From UMGS1519 sp963621885 (GTDB lineage Bacteria > Actinomycetota > Coriobacteriia > Coriobacteriales > Eggerthellaceae), in assembly GCA_963621885.1 (NCBI GenBank), contig CAVFFT010000029.1, positions 1 through 24,830 on the forward strand: DNA of 24,830 bases, in the 5' to 3' direction. The translations under genes were made by a program, and so were the position numbers. Below the pieces are notes generated by a model. It saw only the letters and a list, made by a program, of their open reading frames with translations, was not told where the DNA came from and did not search any database. Numbering within the stretch: the stretch's first letter is position 1; each line of letters opens with the position of its first letter. Below are positions 1 to 6,774 of this stretch, one piece after another.

Positions 1-372
1 GTTCGGATGCGCGTGCGCGTGGTATTCCGTCGCCTGTGCGAATGGTGCGAATGGATGTCTGGGCGAACGGCGCGTGAGCGGATGTGAACGGCATGCGCGG
101 GAAAGCGTTCGCATAGACAAAACGCGCCGTTTGCCGAAAAGGACAAATGAGACAAATCGGGCGGCCGCGAGCGCGTTTTCTGGCTAAAACGATGCCGAAA
201 TGTGCGAAAAACGCGCCCGAACGGCGAAATCGATAAACAAAAATTTATAACGGGCCATTTTCCATAAATTCGGACAATAATTGATATTCGGGTATCAACT
301 CTCCGGGACGCATCTATAGCCCGCAGGTGTAAATCGGTTCAAAGAATTGAATTAATTACCTATAAACACGGA
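1..372. other. gene-free left edge
   Basis: No convincing coding region is visible on either strand. The first 130 bases are GC-rich with repeated GCGAATG and GCGAACG words. Positions 230-370 are clearly AT-rich compared with the rest of the window, as expected of a promoter region. Short open frames running off position 1 on the minus strand lack a ribosome binding site and recognisable protein sequence. Confidence 0.5.
338..366 (+). promoter_or_regulatory. candidate promoter for the first structured element
   Basis: TTCAAA (338-343) and TATAAA (361-366) are separated by 17 bases inside the AT-rich stretch. The -35 matches TTGACA at 4 of 6 positions. Transcription would begin near 373, just before the structured element that ends in a terminator-like hairpin at 511-536. 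No gene lies between, so the transcript could be a short RNA of about 165 bases. This is inference from motif position only. Confidence 0.35.
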
Positions 373-392
373 ATTGGGTAAAGTGCTATTGT

Positions 393-537
393 GTTCGCGG
401 GTCAAACGGCGGCGGCCCTTTGACTCGACAGTTGGCACATCCCGACGGAGTGGTACCTCCTTCAAACACATGCATCGCTCCGTATTTTCGCCAGCTAACT
501 TCCTTTCTTTGGCTCCCTTCGGGGAGCCATACTTTTG
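393..537 (+). ncRNA. structured non-coding element A (sibling of 1861-1996)
   Basis: Visible parts in order: a hairpin 399-406/419-426; GTTGGC at 431-436; a stem ACGGAG (445-450) / CTCCGT (478-483) whose 27-base loop carries CTCCTTCAAAC (457-467); a linker with AACTTCCTTTCT (497-508); a 7-bp hairpin 511-517/522-528 with a TTCG tetraloop; and a short T-run (533-536). Element B shows the same order and almost the same spacings, with different stem sequences but matching single-stranded words. That pattern suggests a conserved RNA: a small RNA or an attenuator with its own terminator. I do not recognise it as a known riboswitch class. It lies upstream of the antitoxin gene, which has its own promoter candidate after the terminator. 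Confidence 0.45.
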
Positions 538-539
538 CC

Positions 540-567
540 TTCAAGACGTACAACAAACCTGTACAAT
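540..567 (+). promoter_or_regulatory. candidate promoter of the toxin-antitoxin operon
   Basis: TTCAAG (540-545) and TACAAT (562-567) are spaced by 16 bases and start directly after the terminator-like hairpin of element A. Transcription from about 574 would leave a 5' leader of roughly 210 bases before the antitoxin start at 787. No further structure is obvious in that leader. The -10 is good and the -35 weak. Confidence 0.35.
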
Positions 568-786
568 GGATAACGAGAGCAGATAAGGATTCGTAAGAAC
601 GGTCTGTCCATGCCGTGTCGTGCGGGGCTTGCCTCTATGGCAGTAGCCGCCTTATGTGTTGCATGGCCGTGAATGCTGAGGCTTGTGCCGTGGGCTGCAT
701 CGTGAGGCTTGCGCTTCAGAGCATGCAATAGCTCCTGAGAGCGAGTGGGCTTCTCTTGATGGAACCGAGAGCAGAAAGGGGTCGAG

Positions 787-1080
787 ATGAGCGAGGCAAT
801 GGTGACAGGACGCATGACCGCCGAGAAGAAGGCGGCGGGGAATCGCGTGCTGGAGAAAGCGGGGCTGAATGCGTCGCAGGCCGTGAATCTGATGTACGAC
901 CGATTGGTGGAAAACCAGAATGCCGACTTCCTTTCCCAAGGGCTGCCTCCCACGGCGCAACAGTGGCAAATGGCGGCGGAACTCGTGGACAGCCTTCCCC
1001 TGAAGGTGGATGAGAGTTTTTTGAACATGTCGCGCGGCGAGGCGAAGCTTGCGCGGGCGAAATCGCGGGGAGTGATCTAG
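787..1080 (+). CDS. RelB/DinJ-family antitoxin
   Basis: A 97-residue protein whose first half resembles the ribbon-helix-helix region of RelB/DinJ antitoxins. Residues 7-11 (TGRMT) would be the beta strand and residues 12-42 the two helices, including the family-like GLNASQAVNLMYDRLV stretch. Such proteins bind operator DNA as dimers and neutralise the partner toxin through a C-terminal extension. The start has AAAGGGG six bases upstream. The toxin gene begins 2 bases after this stop codon, so the two are almost certainly co-transcribed and translationally coupled, and autorepression is the usual family behaviour. The partner is a PIN protein rather than the RelE/YafQ-type toxin usually paired with RelB/DinJ. 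Family assignment is by pattern recognition, without a search. Confidence 0.8.
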   Translation: MSEAMVTGRMTAEKKAAGNRVLEKAGLNASQAVNLMYDRLVENQNADFLSQGLPPTAQQWQMAAELVDSLPLKVDESFLNMSRGEAKLARAKSRGVI

Positions 1081-1082
1081 CC

Positions 1083-1547
1083 ATGGCGCGAAAGAGCGTG
1101 CTTCTCGACACCAATGTGCTCATTGATTTCCTTGGTATGCGGCAACCGTTTTTTGAGCAGGCGCGGAAACTGATGATTGCCGCACGTGTGGGTGAATTCG
1201 AGCTCTGGATGAGCGCCTCGCAGGTGACCGATCTCGTGTATATCCTTTCGGAAGGCGGGAAGAAGCGGCTTGTTCCGGAGGTGCTGCGTCGCTTGCGCAC
1301 CCTTCGCCTTTTCATGAATGTGTGCCCGGTGACCGCCGCGGATGCCGATGCGGTGCTGGCGTCGGATTGGTCGGATCCCGAGGACGCGCTGCTTGCGCGT
1401 CTGGCGCTGCGGCTGAAGCTTGATGCGATTATCACGCGTGATGAGGATTTCCCTCACATAGATGGCATGCCCGTGATGGATTGCGAGGACTTCTTCGCAT
1501 GGTTACGTGAAACGGAGGGCGTGGTGTACGAGGAAGCGGTGCTGTAG
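1083..1547 (+). CDS. PIN-domain toxin (VapC-like ribonuclease)
   Basis: A 154-residue PIN-domain protein, expected to be a Mg/Mn-dependent endoribonuclease that cleaves tRNA or other structured RNA when freed from its antitoxin. Acidic residues fit the PIN active site: D9 in LLDTNVLIDF, the D98-E100-D101 cluster in SDPEDALLA, and D120 in the typical ITRDEDF ending. Length is slightly above the usual 130-140 residues. The start codon follows the antitoxin stop by 2 bases, so expression probably depends on coupling. After the stop, three 19-bp tandem repeats begin within 70 bases. The PIN fold is clear, but the RNA target cannot be read from the sequence. Confidence 0.88.
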   Translation: MARKSVLLDTNVLIDFLGMRQPFFEQARKLMIAARVGEFELWMSASQVTDLVYILSEGGKKRLVPEVLRRLRTLRLFMNVCPVTAADADAVLASDWSDPEDALLARLALRLKLDAIITRDEDFPHIDGMPVMDCEDFFAWLRETEGVVYEEAVL

Positions 1548-1612
1548 GAAGCCACCGTAGGAAGCGCGACCGCTGATCCTCCGACAAGCATTGCTGCTCT
1601 GTCCAAGAATGC

Positions 1613-1669
1613 GTTTGCAAAAGATGCAAAAGTTTGCAAAAGATGCAAAAGTTGGCAAAAGTTGCAAAG
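1613..1669 (+). repeat. three 19-bp tandem repeats (iteron-like)
   Basis: Three contiguous 19-bp units begin at 1613, 1632 and 1651. The first two are identical, and the third differs at a few positions. Each unit is itself two related half-units around the word TGCAAAA. The tract is AT-richer than its surroundings and non-coding. Unit length and head-to-tail arrangement resemble plasmid iterons or a multi-site operator. No replication gene is present, so an origin is not claimed. Confidence 0.85.
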
Positions 1670-1860
1670 GAAACGAATCGTCTGGCACGGTTATAACGCC
1701 TGTGCCCGGCAAAGCTTACGCACGCGTCCGGTCGCGCTATAACGTATCGCGTTACGGAAAATGCCTTTCGCAGAACTTTTTCTTCCGAATTCTCCTTATG
1801 TAACGCCCGACACAAAAGAACAAGTTCGGGAAATTCATAATGGAATGCGAAACGAGAGTA

Positions 1861-1996
1861 GTTCGGGACTCCTTGAGTTTCACAACGGTTAGCCTTCCAG
1901 GCCAGATGCTGCCTTCTCCTTCAAACCTTTTCAGGTGGCATCTGGCAAAGGCGCCAAACTTCCTTTCTCGTGGCCGCCTCCGGGCGGTCTATTTTT
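1861..1996 (+). ncRNA. structured non-coding element B (sibling of 393-537)
   Basis: Parts in order: hairpin 1865-1871/1875-1881; GTTAGC at 1888-1893; a perfect 9-bp stem GCCAGATGC (1901-1909) / GCATCTGGC (1938-1946) enclosing a 28-base loop with CTCCTTCAAAC (1916-1926); a linker with AACTTCCTTTCT (1957-1968); a 7-bp GC-rich hairpin 1972-1978/1983-1989 with a TCCG tetraloop; and five Ts (1992-1996), a good intrinsic terminator. Relative to element A, the gap from 5' stem to loop motif is 6 in both, loop motif to pyrimidine motif is 40 versus 41, and 3' stem to pyrimidine motif is 19 in both. It lies upstream of the nitroreductase, separated from it by a promoter-like TACAAT. It is either a small RNA gene or an attenuator. 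Confidence 0.5.
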
Positions 1997-2129
1997 GCTG
2001 CGGGGCTGCCGGTCTGCGATTCCCTTGAATGCGCTCTGGAGCAAGACAAAACGTTGCATTTGACGGGTACAATCGCATATCCACGTGCGAAAATGGGCGC
2101 ATGGTTTATCCCGAAGAAAGGGGAACGTG

Positions 2130-2705
2130 ATGGAGTTCGAGGAACTGGTACGCGCGCGCCGCAGCGTGCGGAAATTCACGGACGAGCCGGTGTCTCGCGA
2201 AGACCTGCAGGAAATTCTGGAAGACGCGTGCTGGGCGCCGTCGGGGCAGAATCTGCAGCCGTGGTTTTTCCAGGCGCTCACGAAGCCGGAGGACATTGAG
2301 TGGCTGTTCAGGGAACTCGCGACAACCGAGGCGGGCCATAAGAAGGAACTCGAGGAGCGTTTCGCGAAGAATCCCGAGGTCGTGGATGACACGCTGCGTT
2401 TCATGCGCCGGGGTGGCAATGCGAACGTGGTCATTTTGGCTTACCAGCTGAAGCCGACCTATGCTGAAAAGGACAAGCCGAGCGTTATCGAAAGCGTTGC
2501 TGCCGCGATGAACGACATCTGCCTTGCAGCGTGGAATCGCGGAATCGCATCCTGCTGGGTGGAGTACGTCACGCGCATTGACGAGAAGATCCGCGAACAT
2601 TTCGCGCCCGACAAGGGTCCGGTGGTTGGTGCCATCATGATGGGCTATGCGGCCATGGAAGCGAAGACGCCGCGCCGCAAGGACGGGCGTTTCGAGATTC
2701 GTTAG
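2130..2705 (+). CDS. nitroreductase-family FMN oxidoreductase
   Basis: A 191-residue nitroreductase-family protein, expected to be a dimeric FMN enzyme using NAD(P)H to reduce nitro-aromatics, quinones or related substrates in the cytoplasm. FMN-contact motifs are visible: RRSVRKF (residues 10-16), APSGQNLQPW near residue 36, the helix ESVAAAMNDICLAA, GIASCWV, and MMGYA near the C-terminus. I chose the ATG at 2130 because AAAGGGG lies 6-7 bases upstream and MEFEELVRARRS is the normal family beginning; an in-frame ATG at 2085 would add 15 unconserved residues. A TACAAT box at 2068-2073 is the likely -10. The gene is monocistronic, with a terminator at 2760-2785. The substrate cannot be inferred. 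Confidence 0.9.
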   Translation: MEFEELVRARRSVRKFTDEPVSREDLQEILEDACWAPSGQNLQPWFFQALTKPEDIEWLFRELATTEAGHKKELEERFAKNPEVVDDTLRFMRRGGNANVVILAYQLKPTYAEKDKPSVIESVAAAMNDICLAAWNRGIASCWVEYVTRIDEKIREHFAPDKGPVVGAIMMGYAAMEAKTPRRKDGRFEIR

Positions 2706-2759
2706 TCCGTTTGCATCAAGGTTTCGGACGTGTCGCGCGATTTTGTGGCGGCAAGCGTG

Positions 2760-2785
2760 GGGCGGCAGCAATGCCGCCCTTTCTT
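2760..2785 (+). terminator. intrinsic terminator of the nitroreductase gene
   Basis: A perfect 8-bp stem, GGGCGGCA (2760-2767) with TGCCGCCC (2772-2779), is closed by a GCAA tetraloop and followed by TTTCTT. It lies 55 bases after the nitroreductase stop. Confidence 0.85.
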
Positions 2786-2943
2786 ATGTGGTGCGTTCTT
2801 TGGGCTGTTGTCTTCCACGGTTGCCGCGCGAATGGTGTGCTTTAGCTGCTGTTGTTCCAATGCGTCTGCGATTACGCGAATGCAATCAGAATGACGTGGT
2901 TCGGACTTTGCGCGAACGCGACCAGTTCGCTGCGGCTCGGCCC

Positions 2944-3894
2944 CTACGCAAATGCGGTGAGCGCGATTGTTCCCGCGACGATGAGAGCAAGACCCGCGCC
3001 CGATTTCTTATTCAGGCGCTCGTGGAACACGATCCAGGCGAAAAAGACCGATATCAGGATGGAAAGCCGGTCGAGCTGAACGACGACGCTGACCAGGCCC
3101 GTTTGTATCGCATAGTAGTAGCACAGCCATGATGCGCCGGTCGCGATGCCCGATAGTACAAGGAACACGAGCTCGCGGCCTTTCGCTTGGCGCACAAGCG
3201 GCCCCTTCCCCCGCGCGAAAACGATGCCCCATGACATGACAAGCACGACGCAGGTGCGGATGGCGGTGCCCAGGTTCGATTCGACGCCGTCGATGCCCAC
3301 TTTCCCCAGGATGGAAGTGAGCGCGGCGAAGACGGCAGACAGCACGGCGTAGAAGAGCCAGCTTCTGCTTGCACGGGCGAGGCCGCCAGAGCCGTCGGAC
3401 GAACCGGCGAGGCCGTCAGAGCCAGCGGAGGCGTTTGAACTGGCACCGCTGCTCGCGTTGGAGGTATGCACATCGCGCCGCTCGATCATCATCATGGTGC
3501 CCGCGAGGATGATCGCGATTGCGGGAAGCTTGATGGCAAGATTTGCCGTTTCGCTAAACAGCGCAATGGCCAGCAGCGTTGCAAGCACGGCGCTGCTTTT
3601 ATCGATGGGAACCACCTTGTCGATGGGGCCGGTGGAAAGCGCCTTGAAGTAGCAGATCCACGAACCGCCAGTCGCGAGGCCGGAAAGGATAAGGAAGACC
3701 CAGGTGGTGGTGCTCAGGCTGCTGATGCTGCCGATTGATCCCGCGAGTGCCGCCGCGATCCACGCAACCGGAATGACGACGAGCGTGCGTATGGCGGTGG
3801 CGATGTCGGAATCGGTGGACTGAACTCCGAGCTTTCCCAATATTGCCACGAGGCCGGCGAAAAGCGCCGATCCCAGGGCTGCGACTATCCACAT
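2944..3894 (-). CDS. DMT-superfamily (EamA) transporter
   Basis: A 316-residue polytopic membrane protein with about ten hydrophobic helices in two homologous halves. Both halves contain the same signature: GK.G......LGTAIRT in one and GKLGVQSTDSDIATAIRT in the other, then LSG.ATG.SW.CYY/F. This internal duplication is typical of EamA-domain drug/metabolite transporters, which export metabolites or amino acids. The substrate is unknown. The ATG at 3894 is preceded by GAGAGGTGAT. The cytoplasmic linker between the halves (residues about 141-175) is unusually rich in Ser, Gly and Ala and includes a 10-residue repeat encoded by two 30-bp copies. The gene is alone on this strand, divergent from the small membrane protein gene at 4139. 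Confidence 0.88.
   Translation of the reverse strand: MWIVAALGSALFAGLVAILGKLGVQSTDSDIATAIRTLVVIPVAWIAAALAGSIGSISSLSTTTWVFLILSGLATGGSWICYFKALSTGPIDKVVPIDKSSAVLATLLAIALFSETANLAIKLPAIAIILAGTMMMIERRDVHTSNASSGASSNASAGSDGLAGSSDGSGGLARASRSWLFYAVLSAVFAALTSILGKVGIDGVESNLGTAIRTCVVLVMSWGIVFARGKGPLVRQAKGRELVFLVLSGIATGASWLCYYYAIQTGLVSVVVQLDRLSILISVFFAWIVFHERLNKKSGAGLALIVAGTIALTAFA
3376..3435 (-). repeat. two 30-bp repeats inside the EamA transporter linker
   Basis: Two adjacent 30-bp copies (3376-3405 and 3406-3435) share the word GGCGAGGCCG and most of what follows. They encode Gly-Leu-Ala/Ser-Asp-Gly-rich residues in the linker between the two transporter halves. The unit is a multiple of three, so the frame is kept. 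Confidence 0.75.
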
Positions 3895-4088
3895 GCGTAA
3901 TCACCTCTCGTGCGGGACTCTAGCACACATGCCTGGTGCCGACGCGCCGATTGCGTTACCGGAGCATCATCTGGGTAGGCGCATCCGATTCCTGCGGCCA
4001 GCACATGGAATCCCGCTCGAGCGTTTTCTGGCGGAATTCATACGCGTTGTGCATTCTTTAGGGTCATCAAGCTCAGCAACGGGTGACG

Positions 4089-4094
4089 TATAAT
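4089..4094 (+). promoter_or_regulatory. -10 box for the small membrane protein gene
   Basis: A perfect TATAAT lies 30 bases before the ribosome binding site of the gene starting at 4139. No good -35 hexamer is present at 16-18 bases upstream, so an activator or a weak -35 would be needed. Confidence 0.4.
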
Positions 4095-4138
4095 CGGCGC
4101 CAAGAAGATGAGAATGGCGGCTTAAGAAGGTGTCTTTC

Positions 4139-4444
4139 ATGGCGGGGAAAAGCGAGAAGAATCGTAAAAGGGTTGCTCAGCCGGCGCGTGAATTGAAGCG
4201 TGAGAAAGATCGCTATTTTAAGCAGTTTCTCGTTTTTGTCCCCATAACCGCCATTGCCTGCGTGACCCCGTTCATCATGACTTCCTCGGGCGCGGATTTC
4301 GGAGACAACCAGCTGATAATCATTCTTCCCACCATCGTGATGTTCGTTTCGGCTATGGTGATGTCGGACCGTTTCGTGAACTACCAGAAGGCAAAGAAGC
4401 GTTTCGCCGAATATTGCCGCGAGAACGAATTGGGAAAGAAGTAG
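4139..4444 (+). CDS. small two-helix membrane protein of unknown function
   Basis: A 101-residue protein I do not recognise. A Lys/Arg-rich N-terminus (residues 1-28) is followed by two hydrophobic segments, roughly residues 30-50 (FLVFVPITAIACVTPFIM) and 58-78 (LIIILPTIVMFVSAMVM), then a charged C-terminal helix. This suggests a hairpin membrane protein with both ends in the cytoplasm. The ATG at 4139 is preferred because AAGAAGG ends 8 bases upstream; a GTG three codons earlier overlaps that site. It is a single-gene unit with a promoter-like TATAAT at 4089 and a strong terminator at 4535-4566. A real gene is likely given the start signals and the terminator. Confidence 0.75.
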   Translation: MAGKSEKNRKRVAQPARELKREKDRYFKQFLVFVPITAIACVTPFIMTSSGADFGDNQLIIILPTIVMFVSAMVMSDRFVNYQKAKKRFAEYCRENELGKK

Positions 4445-4534
4445 CGCTCCGATAATACAAGTTCCGCTGCTCCGGCGGGTTCAAAGGCGGATCCGAATGC
4501 GAATCCAAAGGCGGGTTCAGGAGCGGCGAAACCG

Positions 4535-4566
4535 AGCCCCTTGTCGGTTATGGCAAGGGGCTTTTT
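4535..4566 (+). terminator. intrinsic terminator after the small membrane protein
   Basis: AGCCCCTTG (4535-4543) pairs with CAAGGGGCT (4554-4562) over 9 bp with a 10-base loop, followed by a T-run to 4566. Confidence 0.88.
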
Positions 4567-4577
4567 CATGCGCGTCC

Positions 4578-4600
4578 GCGGCTTGGAAAAGCCGCCTTTC
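4578..4600 (+). terminator. second, weaker hairpin
   Basis: GCGGCTT (4578-4584) pairs with AAGCCGC (4589-4595) around a GGAA tetraloop and is followed by CTTTC. It may be a back-up terminator. Confidence 0.35.
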
Positions 4601-4788
4601 GTATACGCCCGCGTTCGCAAGAAAGCCGGAGAAAGTGACGAAGGTTACAAACATCGCGTGTCCGGTTAAAGCAGAATAGTGGCGTTAAGAGAGGGGCGGG
4701 CATCGCGCTGGTCAAATAGCGGCATCATGCAATGCGCTGTGCCGGGAGCGCTCAAATCCCGTTCAATTCACTTCACAAGGAGACTTTT

Positions 4789-6090
4789 ATGGCGAAACAG
4801 GCGCAGAGCGCGAAGAATTTAGAACGCAAGCGCTATCTCATTTTGGCAGCGGCGTGTCTTGCCGCTGGTCTGACAGGCATCACCTACATGTGGTCGGTAT
4901 TCACGACCCCATTAATGCAGACGCATGGCTGGAATGCCTCACAAGTATCGCTTGCCTATTCGCTCTACTTCGTTATGGATTTCATCGTGGGTATTGCGGC
5001 GGGCGCATTGCAGCGACGGATGGGTACGCGTCCCCTGACCATTGTAGGCGGCGTGCTGTTGTCCTTGGGATGGTTGTTCATGTCGCATGCCGATACGGTA
5101 GCGCTGCTCTATCTCAGCTTCAGCGTTGTGGGCGGTGCTGGTGCGGGTTTCGTATATAACGCTTCGGTTTCTACAGCTACGAAATGGTTCCCTGACAAAA
5201 AAGGTTTCGCGAACGGCTTGTGCATTGGCACGACGGGCCTCATGCCCATTGTGTTTGCGCCACTGGGAAACTATCTTGTGCAAACCTTTGATCTTTCCAG
5301 CGCTCTTATCGTAGTGGGAGCAATCCCGCTTGTGCTGTATGTGGCTTTTGGATGGCTGGTGAATACGCCGCCAGACGGGTGGACTCCTGCGGGATGGAAA
5401 CCGCAAGCAGAAGATGAGGTAAAGACTCAAAACGGCGAAGTTGATGAGGCCGTTGAGCCGACGGCGAAGATTCCGAGTGCTGCTCTTCCCACTGCGGGAC
5501 GTGACTACACATCCCTTGAGATGCTTCGCACGCCGCAGTTTTGGCTTATGTTTATCACCTTTGTCGCGGCGGCAAACAGTGGCGCCATGATAACAAGCCA
5601 AGCTTCTTCCATCGGCGCGGAGCTTGTGGGCCTGACCGCCGCACAGGGAGCCATCATGGTGTCGCTCCTCGCGTTGGGCAACTTTGCGGGAAGGTTTGGG
5701 CTGGGAGCACTTTCGGATCGCATTGGACGCTATAACACCTTGCTTATTTCGCTGATGGTGACGGCGCTCGATATGCTGGTGGTGTTCCCAATGGCAGGTG
5801 ATTTCGTGGGCTTCGCGGTTGCTATTATGCTGGCGGGCGCCTGCTATGGTGGTGTGATGACGGTGATGCCTTCGTTGTGCGGCGATCTATTTGGCATGCG
5901 CAACTTTGGACAGAATTACGCCATCCTGTTTGGCGGTTTCGCGATGGCGAATCTGGTTGGTCCCATGATTGCCGCCTCGATGTTTGACATGACAGGCTCA
6001 TATTCTGGAGCCTTGGTTGTGGCGGCTGTCCTTGCGGCTTGTGGCATCGTGATTGTGTTGGGCATGCGCCGTTCGGCACGCCGCGGCTAG
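4789..6090 (+). CDS. MFS transporter, OFA (oxalate/formate antiporter-like) family
   Basis: A 433-residue major facilitator with twelve predicted helices in two six-helix halves, joined by a charged central loop (about residues 205-240). The N-terminus resembles OxlT-type carriers: YLILAAACLAAGLTGITYMWSVF, then NASQVSLAYSLYFVMDFIVGIAAG. The loop 2-3 motif appears as GALQRRMGTRPL, and the second half has GRFGLGALSDRIGR. These carriers exchange small carboxylates such as oxalate/formate; the substrate here is unknown. The ATG at 4789 follows AAGGAGA by five bases; an in-frame ATG at 4732 would add 19 unlikely residues. The thioesterase gene starts 211 bases downstream on the same strand, so co-transcription is possible but not shown. 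Confidence 0.88.
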   Translation: MAKQAQSAKNLERKRYLILAAACLAAGLTGITYMWSVFTTPLMQTHGWNASQVSLAYSLYFVMDFIVGIAAGALQRRMGTRPLTIVGGVLLSLGWLFMSHADTVALLYLSFSVVGGAGAGFVYNASVSTATKWFPDKKGFANGLCIGTTGLMPIVFAPLGNYLVQTFDLSSALIVVGAIPLVLYVAFGWLVNTPPDGWTPAGWKPQAEDEVKTQNGEVDEAVEPTAKIPSAALPTAGRDYTSLEMLRTPQFWLMFITFVAAANSGAMITSQASSIGAELVGLTAAQGAIMVSLLALGNFAGRFGLGALSDRIGRYNTLLISLMVTALDMLVVFPMAGDFVGFAVAIMLAGACYGGVMTVMPSLCGDLFGMRNFGQNYAILFGGFAMANLVGPMIAASMFDMTGSYSGALVVAAVLAACGIVIVLGMRRSARRG

Positions 6091-6301
6091 TCATTCGTGT
6101 TGCTTCTCTCCGTCGGTTGCTGTGCCCTTCCGCACCTTTTGGCGCAGCGCGCTTCGACCGCTTGCTTCTGTGCGGCGATAGCAATCGTTGCGGCATCGAA
6201 GTAATAGCGGGCTGGTTGAAAGAATGTCGGTGGAATGCGCAGAGAGGCGCGGTAAGAGGGGCGTATAGAGGGTTGACGTGTGCAGGAAAGGATATGATGT
6301 C

Positions 6302-6766
6302 ATGAATACTGGTGTCGCTAAAAATGAAAAGACGTCCGGTGGTGCTCTCGATCCGCGCATTGTTTCGCAATGCAAGAGAAATTTGCTGGATATCAAAGGC
6401 TTGCACCGCACGCAGTTTGTTTCTGCGACGCGAGGTGAATTCGTATGCAGGGGTGTTCCAGGCTCGGATTGCGGAAACAACATGGGCAACGTCCATGGGG
6501 GATTTTTGCTTACGCTTGCTGATCAGGCAGCCACCTGCGCGGCTGAGACTCATGGGCATGACAATGTGACCATGACGGTTTCGGCGAACTTTTTACGGCC
6601 CGCGCGAGTAGACGATGCCTATATCGAAGTGAGAGCCCGTACCGTGCATGCGGGGCGGAGGTCGATTGTTGTGCAGGTGGAAGAGTACCGTCCGTCGGGC
6701 GAACTGGTGTTACAGGCGACTTATACCCAGGCGGCTTTCGATACGCTTGTAGTGGATAGGGCATAG
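6302..6766 (+). CDS. hotdog-fold thioesterase, PaaI/YbgC-like
   Basis: A 154-residue hotdog-fold protein. The motif NNMGNVHGGFLLTLADQAA (about residues 59-77) contains the HGG loop and catalytic-helix Asp region of PaaI-type acyl-CoA thioesterases, and VTMTVSANFLRPAR follows as expected. It probably hydrolyses a short-chain or aryl acyl-CoA ester in the cytoplasm. The start at 6302 has AGGAAAGGA 9 bases upstream; a GTG at 6278 lies before that site and is unlikely. The flavoprotein gene starts 8 bases after this stop, so the two form an operon. The substrate is not determinable. Confidence 0.85.
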   Translation: MNTGVAKNEKTSGGALDPRIVSQCKRNLLDIKGLHRTQFVSATRGEFVCRGVPGSDCGNNMGNVHGGFLLTLADQAATCAAETHGHDNVTMTVSANFLRPARVDDAYIEVRARTVHAGRRSIVVQVEEYRPSGELVLQATYTQAAFDTLVVDRA

Positions 6767-6774
6767 GTATAACG

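Larger units (their letters stand above)
1548..2129. other. 582-base intergenic region with repeats and element B
   Basis: This gene-free stretch between the PIN toxin and the nitroreductase holds the 19-bp tandem repeats (1613-1669), two copies of the word TATAACG (near 1690 and 1738), structured element B (1861-1996) and a TACAAT -10-like box (2068-2073). A short open frame at 1591-1803 is made largely of the tandem repeat and has no ribosome binding site, so I do not call it a gene. Confidence 0.6.
4445..4788. other. 344-base intergenic region with two terminator hairpins
   Basis: The stretch between the small membrane protein and the MFS carrier contains a strong terminator (4535-4566), a second hairpin (4578-4600) and short direct repeats of the word AAAGGCGG/AAAGGCGGGTTC near 4479-4517. 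The ribosome binding site AAGGAGA of the MFS gene lies at 4777-4783. I see no gene and no clear promoter. Confidence 0.6.

Noticed and set aside
441..462. T-box-like words (GAGTGGTACC in element A, AGGTGGCATC in element B, AAAGGGTGGTGCC near 10464)
   Set aside because: The antiterminator consensus is not fully met, the words occupy different positions in the two elements, no specifier stem is visible, and no synthetase or amino acid gene follows.
431..499. Integron attC-like site (GTTRGC on the left, AAC on the right around a hairpin)
   Set aside because: The core-site pattern GTTRRRY/RYYYAAC is not met, the outer arms of element B do not pair well, no integrase is present, and both elements end in a terminator, which fits RNA better.
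374..586. 70-codon open frame across element A
   Set aside because: It covers the hairpins, has no ribosome binding site, and its protein has no recognisable features.
1613..1669. CRISPR array
   Set aside because: The repeats are contiguous without spacers and too short; no cas genes are present.
1591..1803. 70-codon open frame after the PIN toxin
   Set aside because: It is mostly translation of the 19-bp repeats and lacks start signals.
1861..2129. FMN riboswitch before the nitroreductase
   Set aside because: None of the conserved FMN-riboswitch words is present; the structure does not match.
6273..6298. TTGACG and TATGAT as promoter of the thioesterase gene
   Set aside because: The spacing is only 14 bases and the -10 would lie directly before the start codon, overlapping the ribosome binding site.
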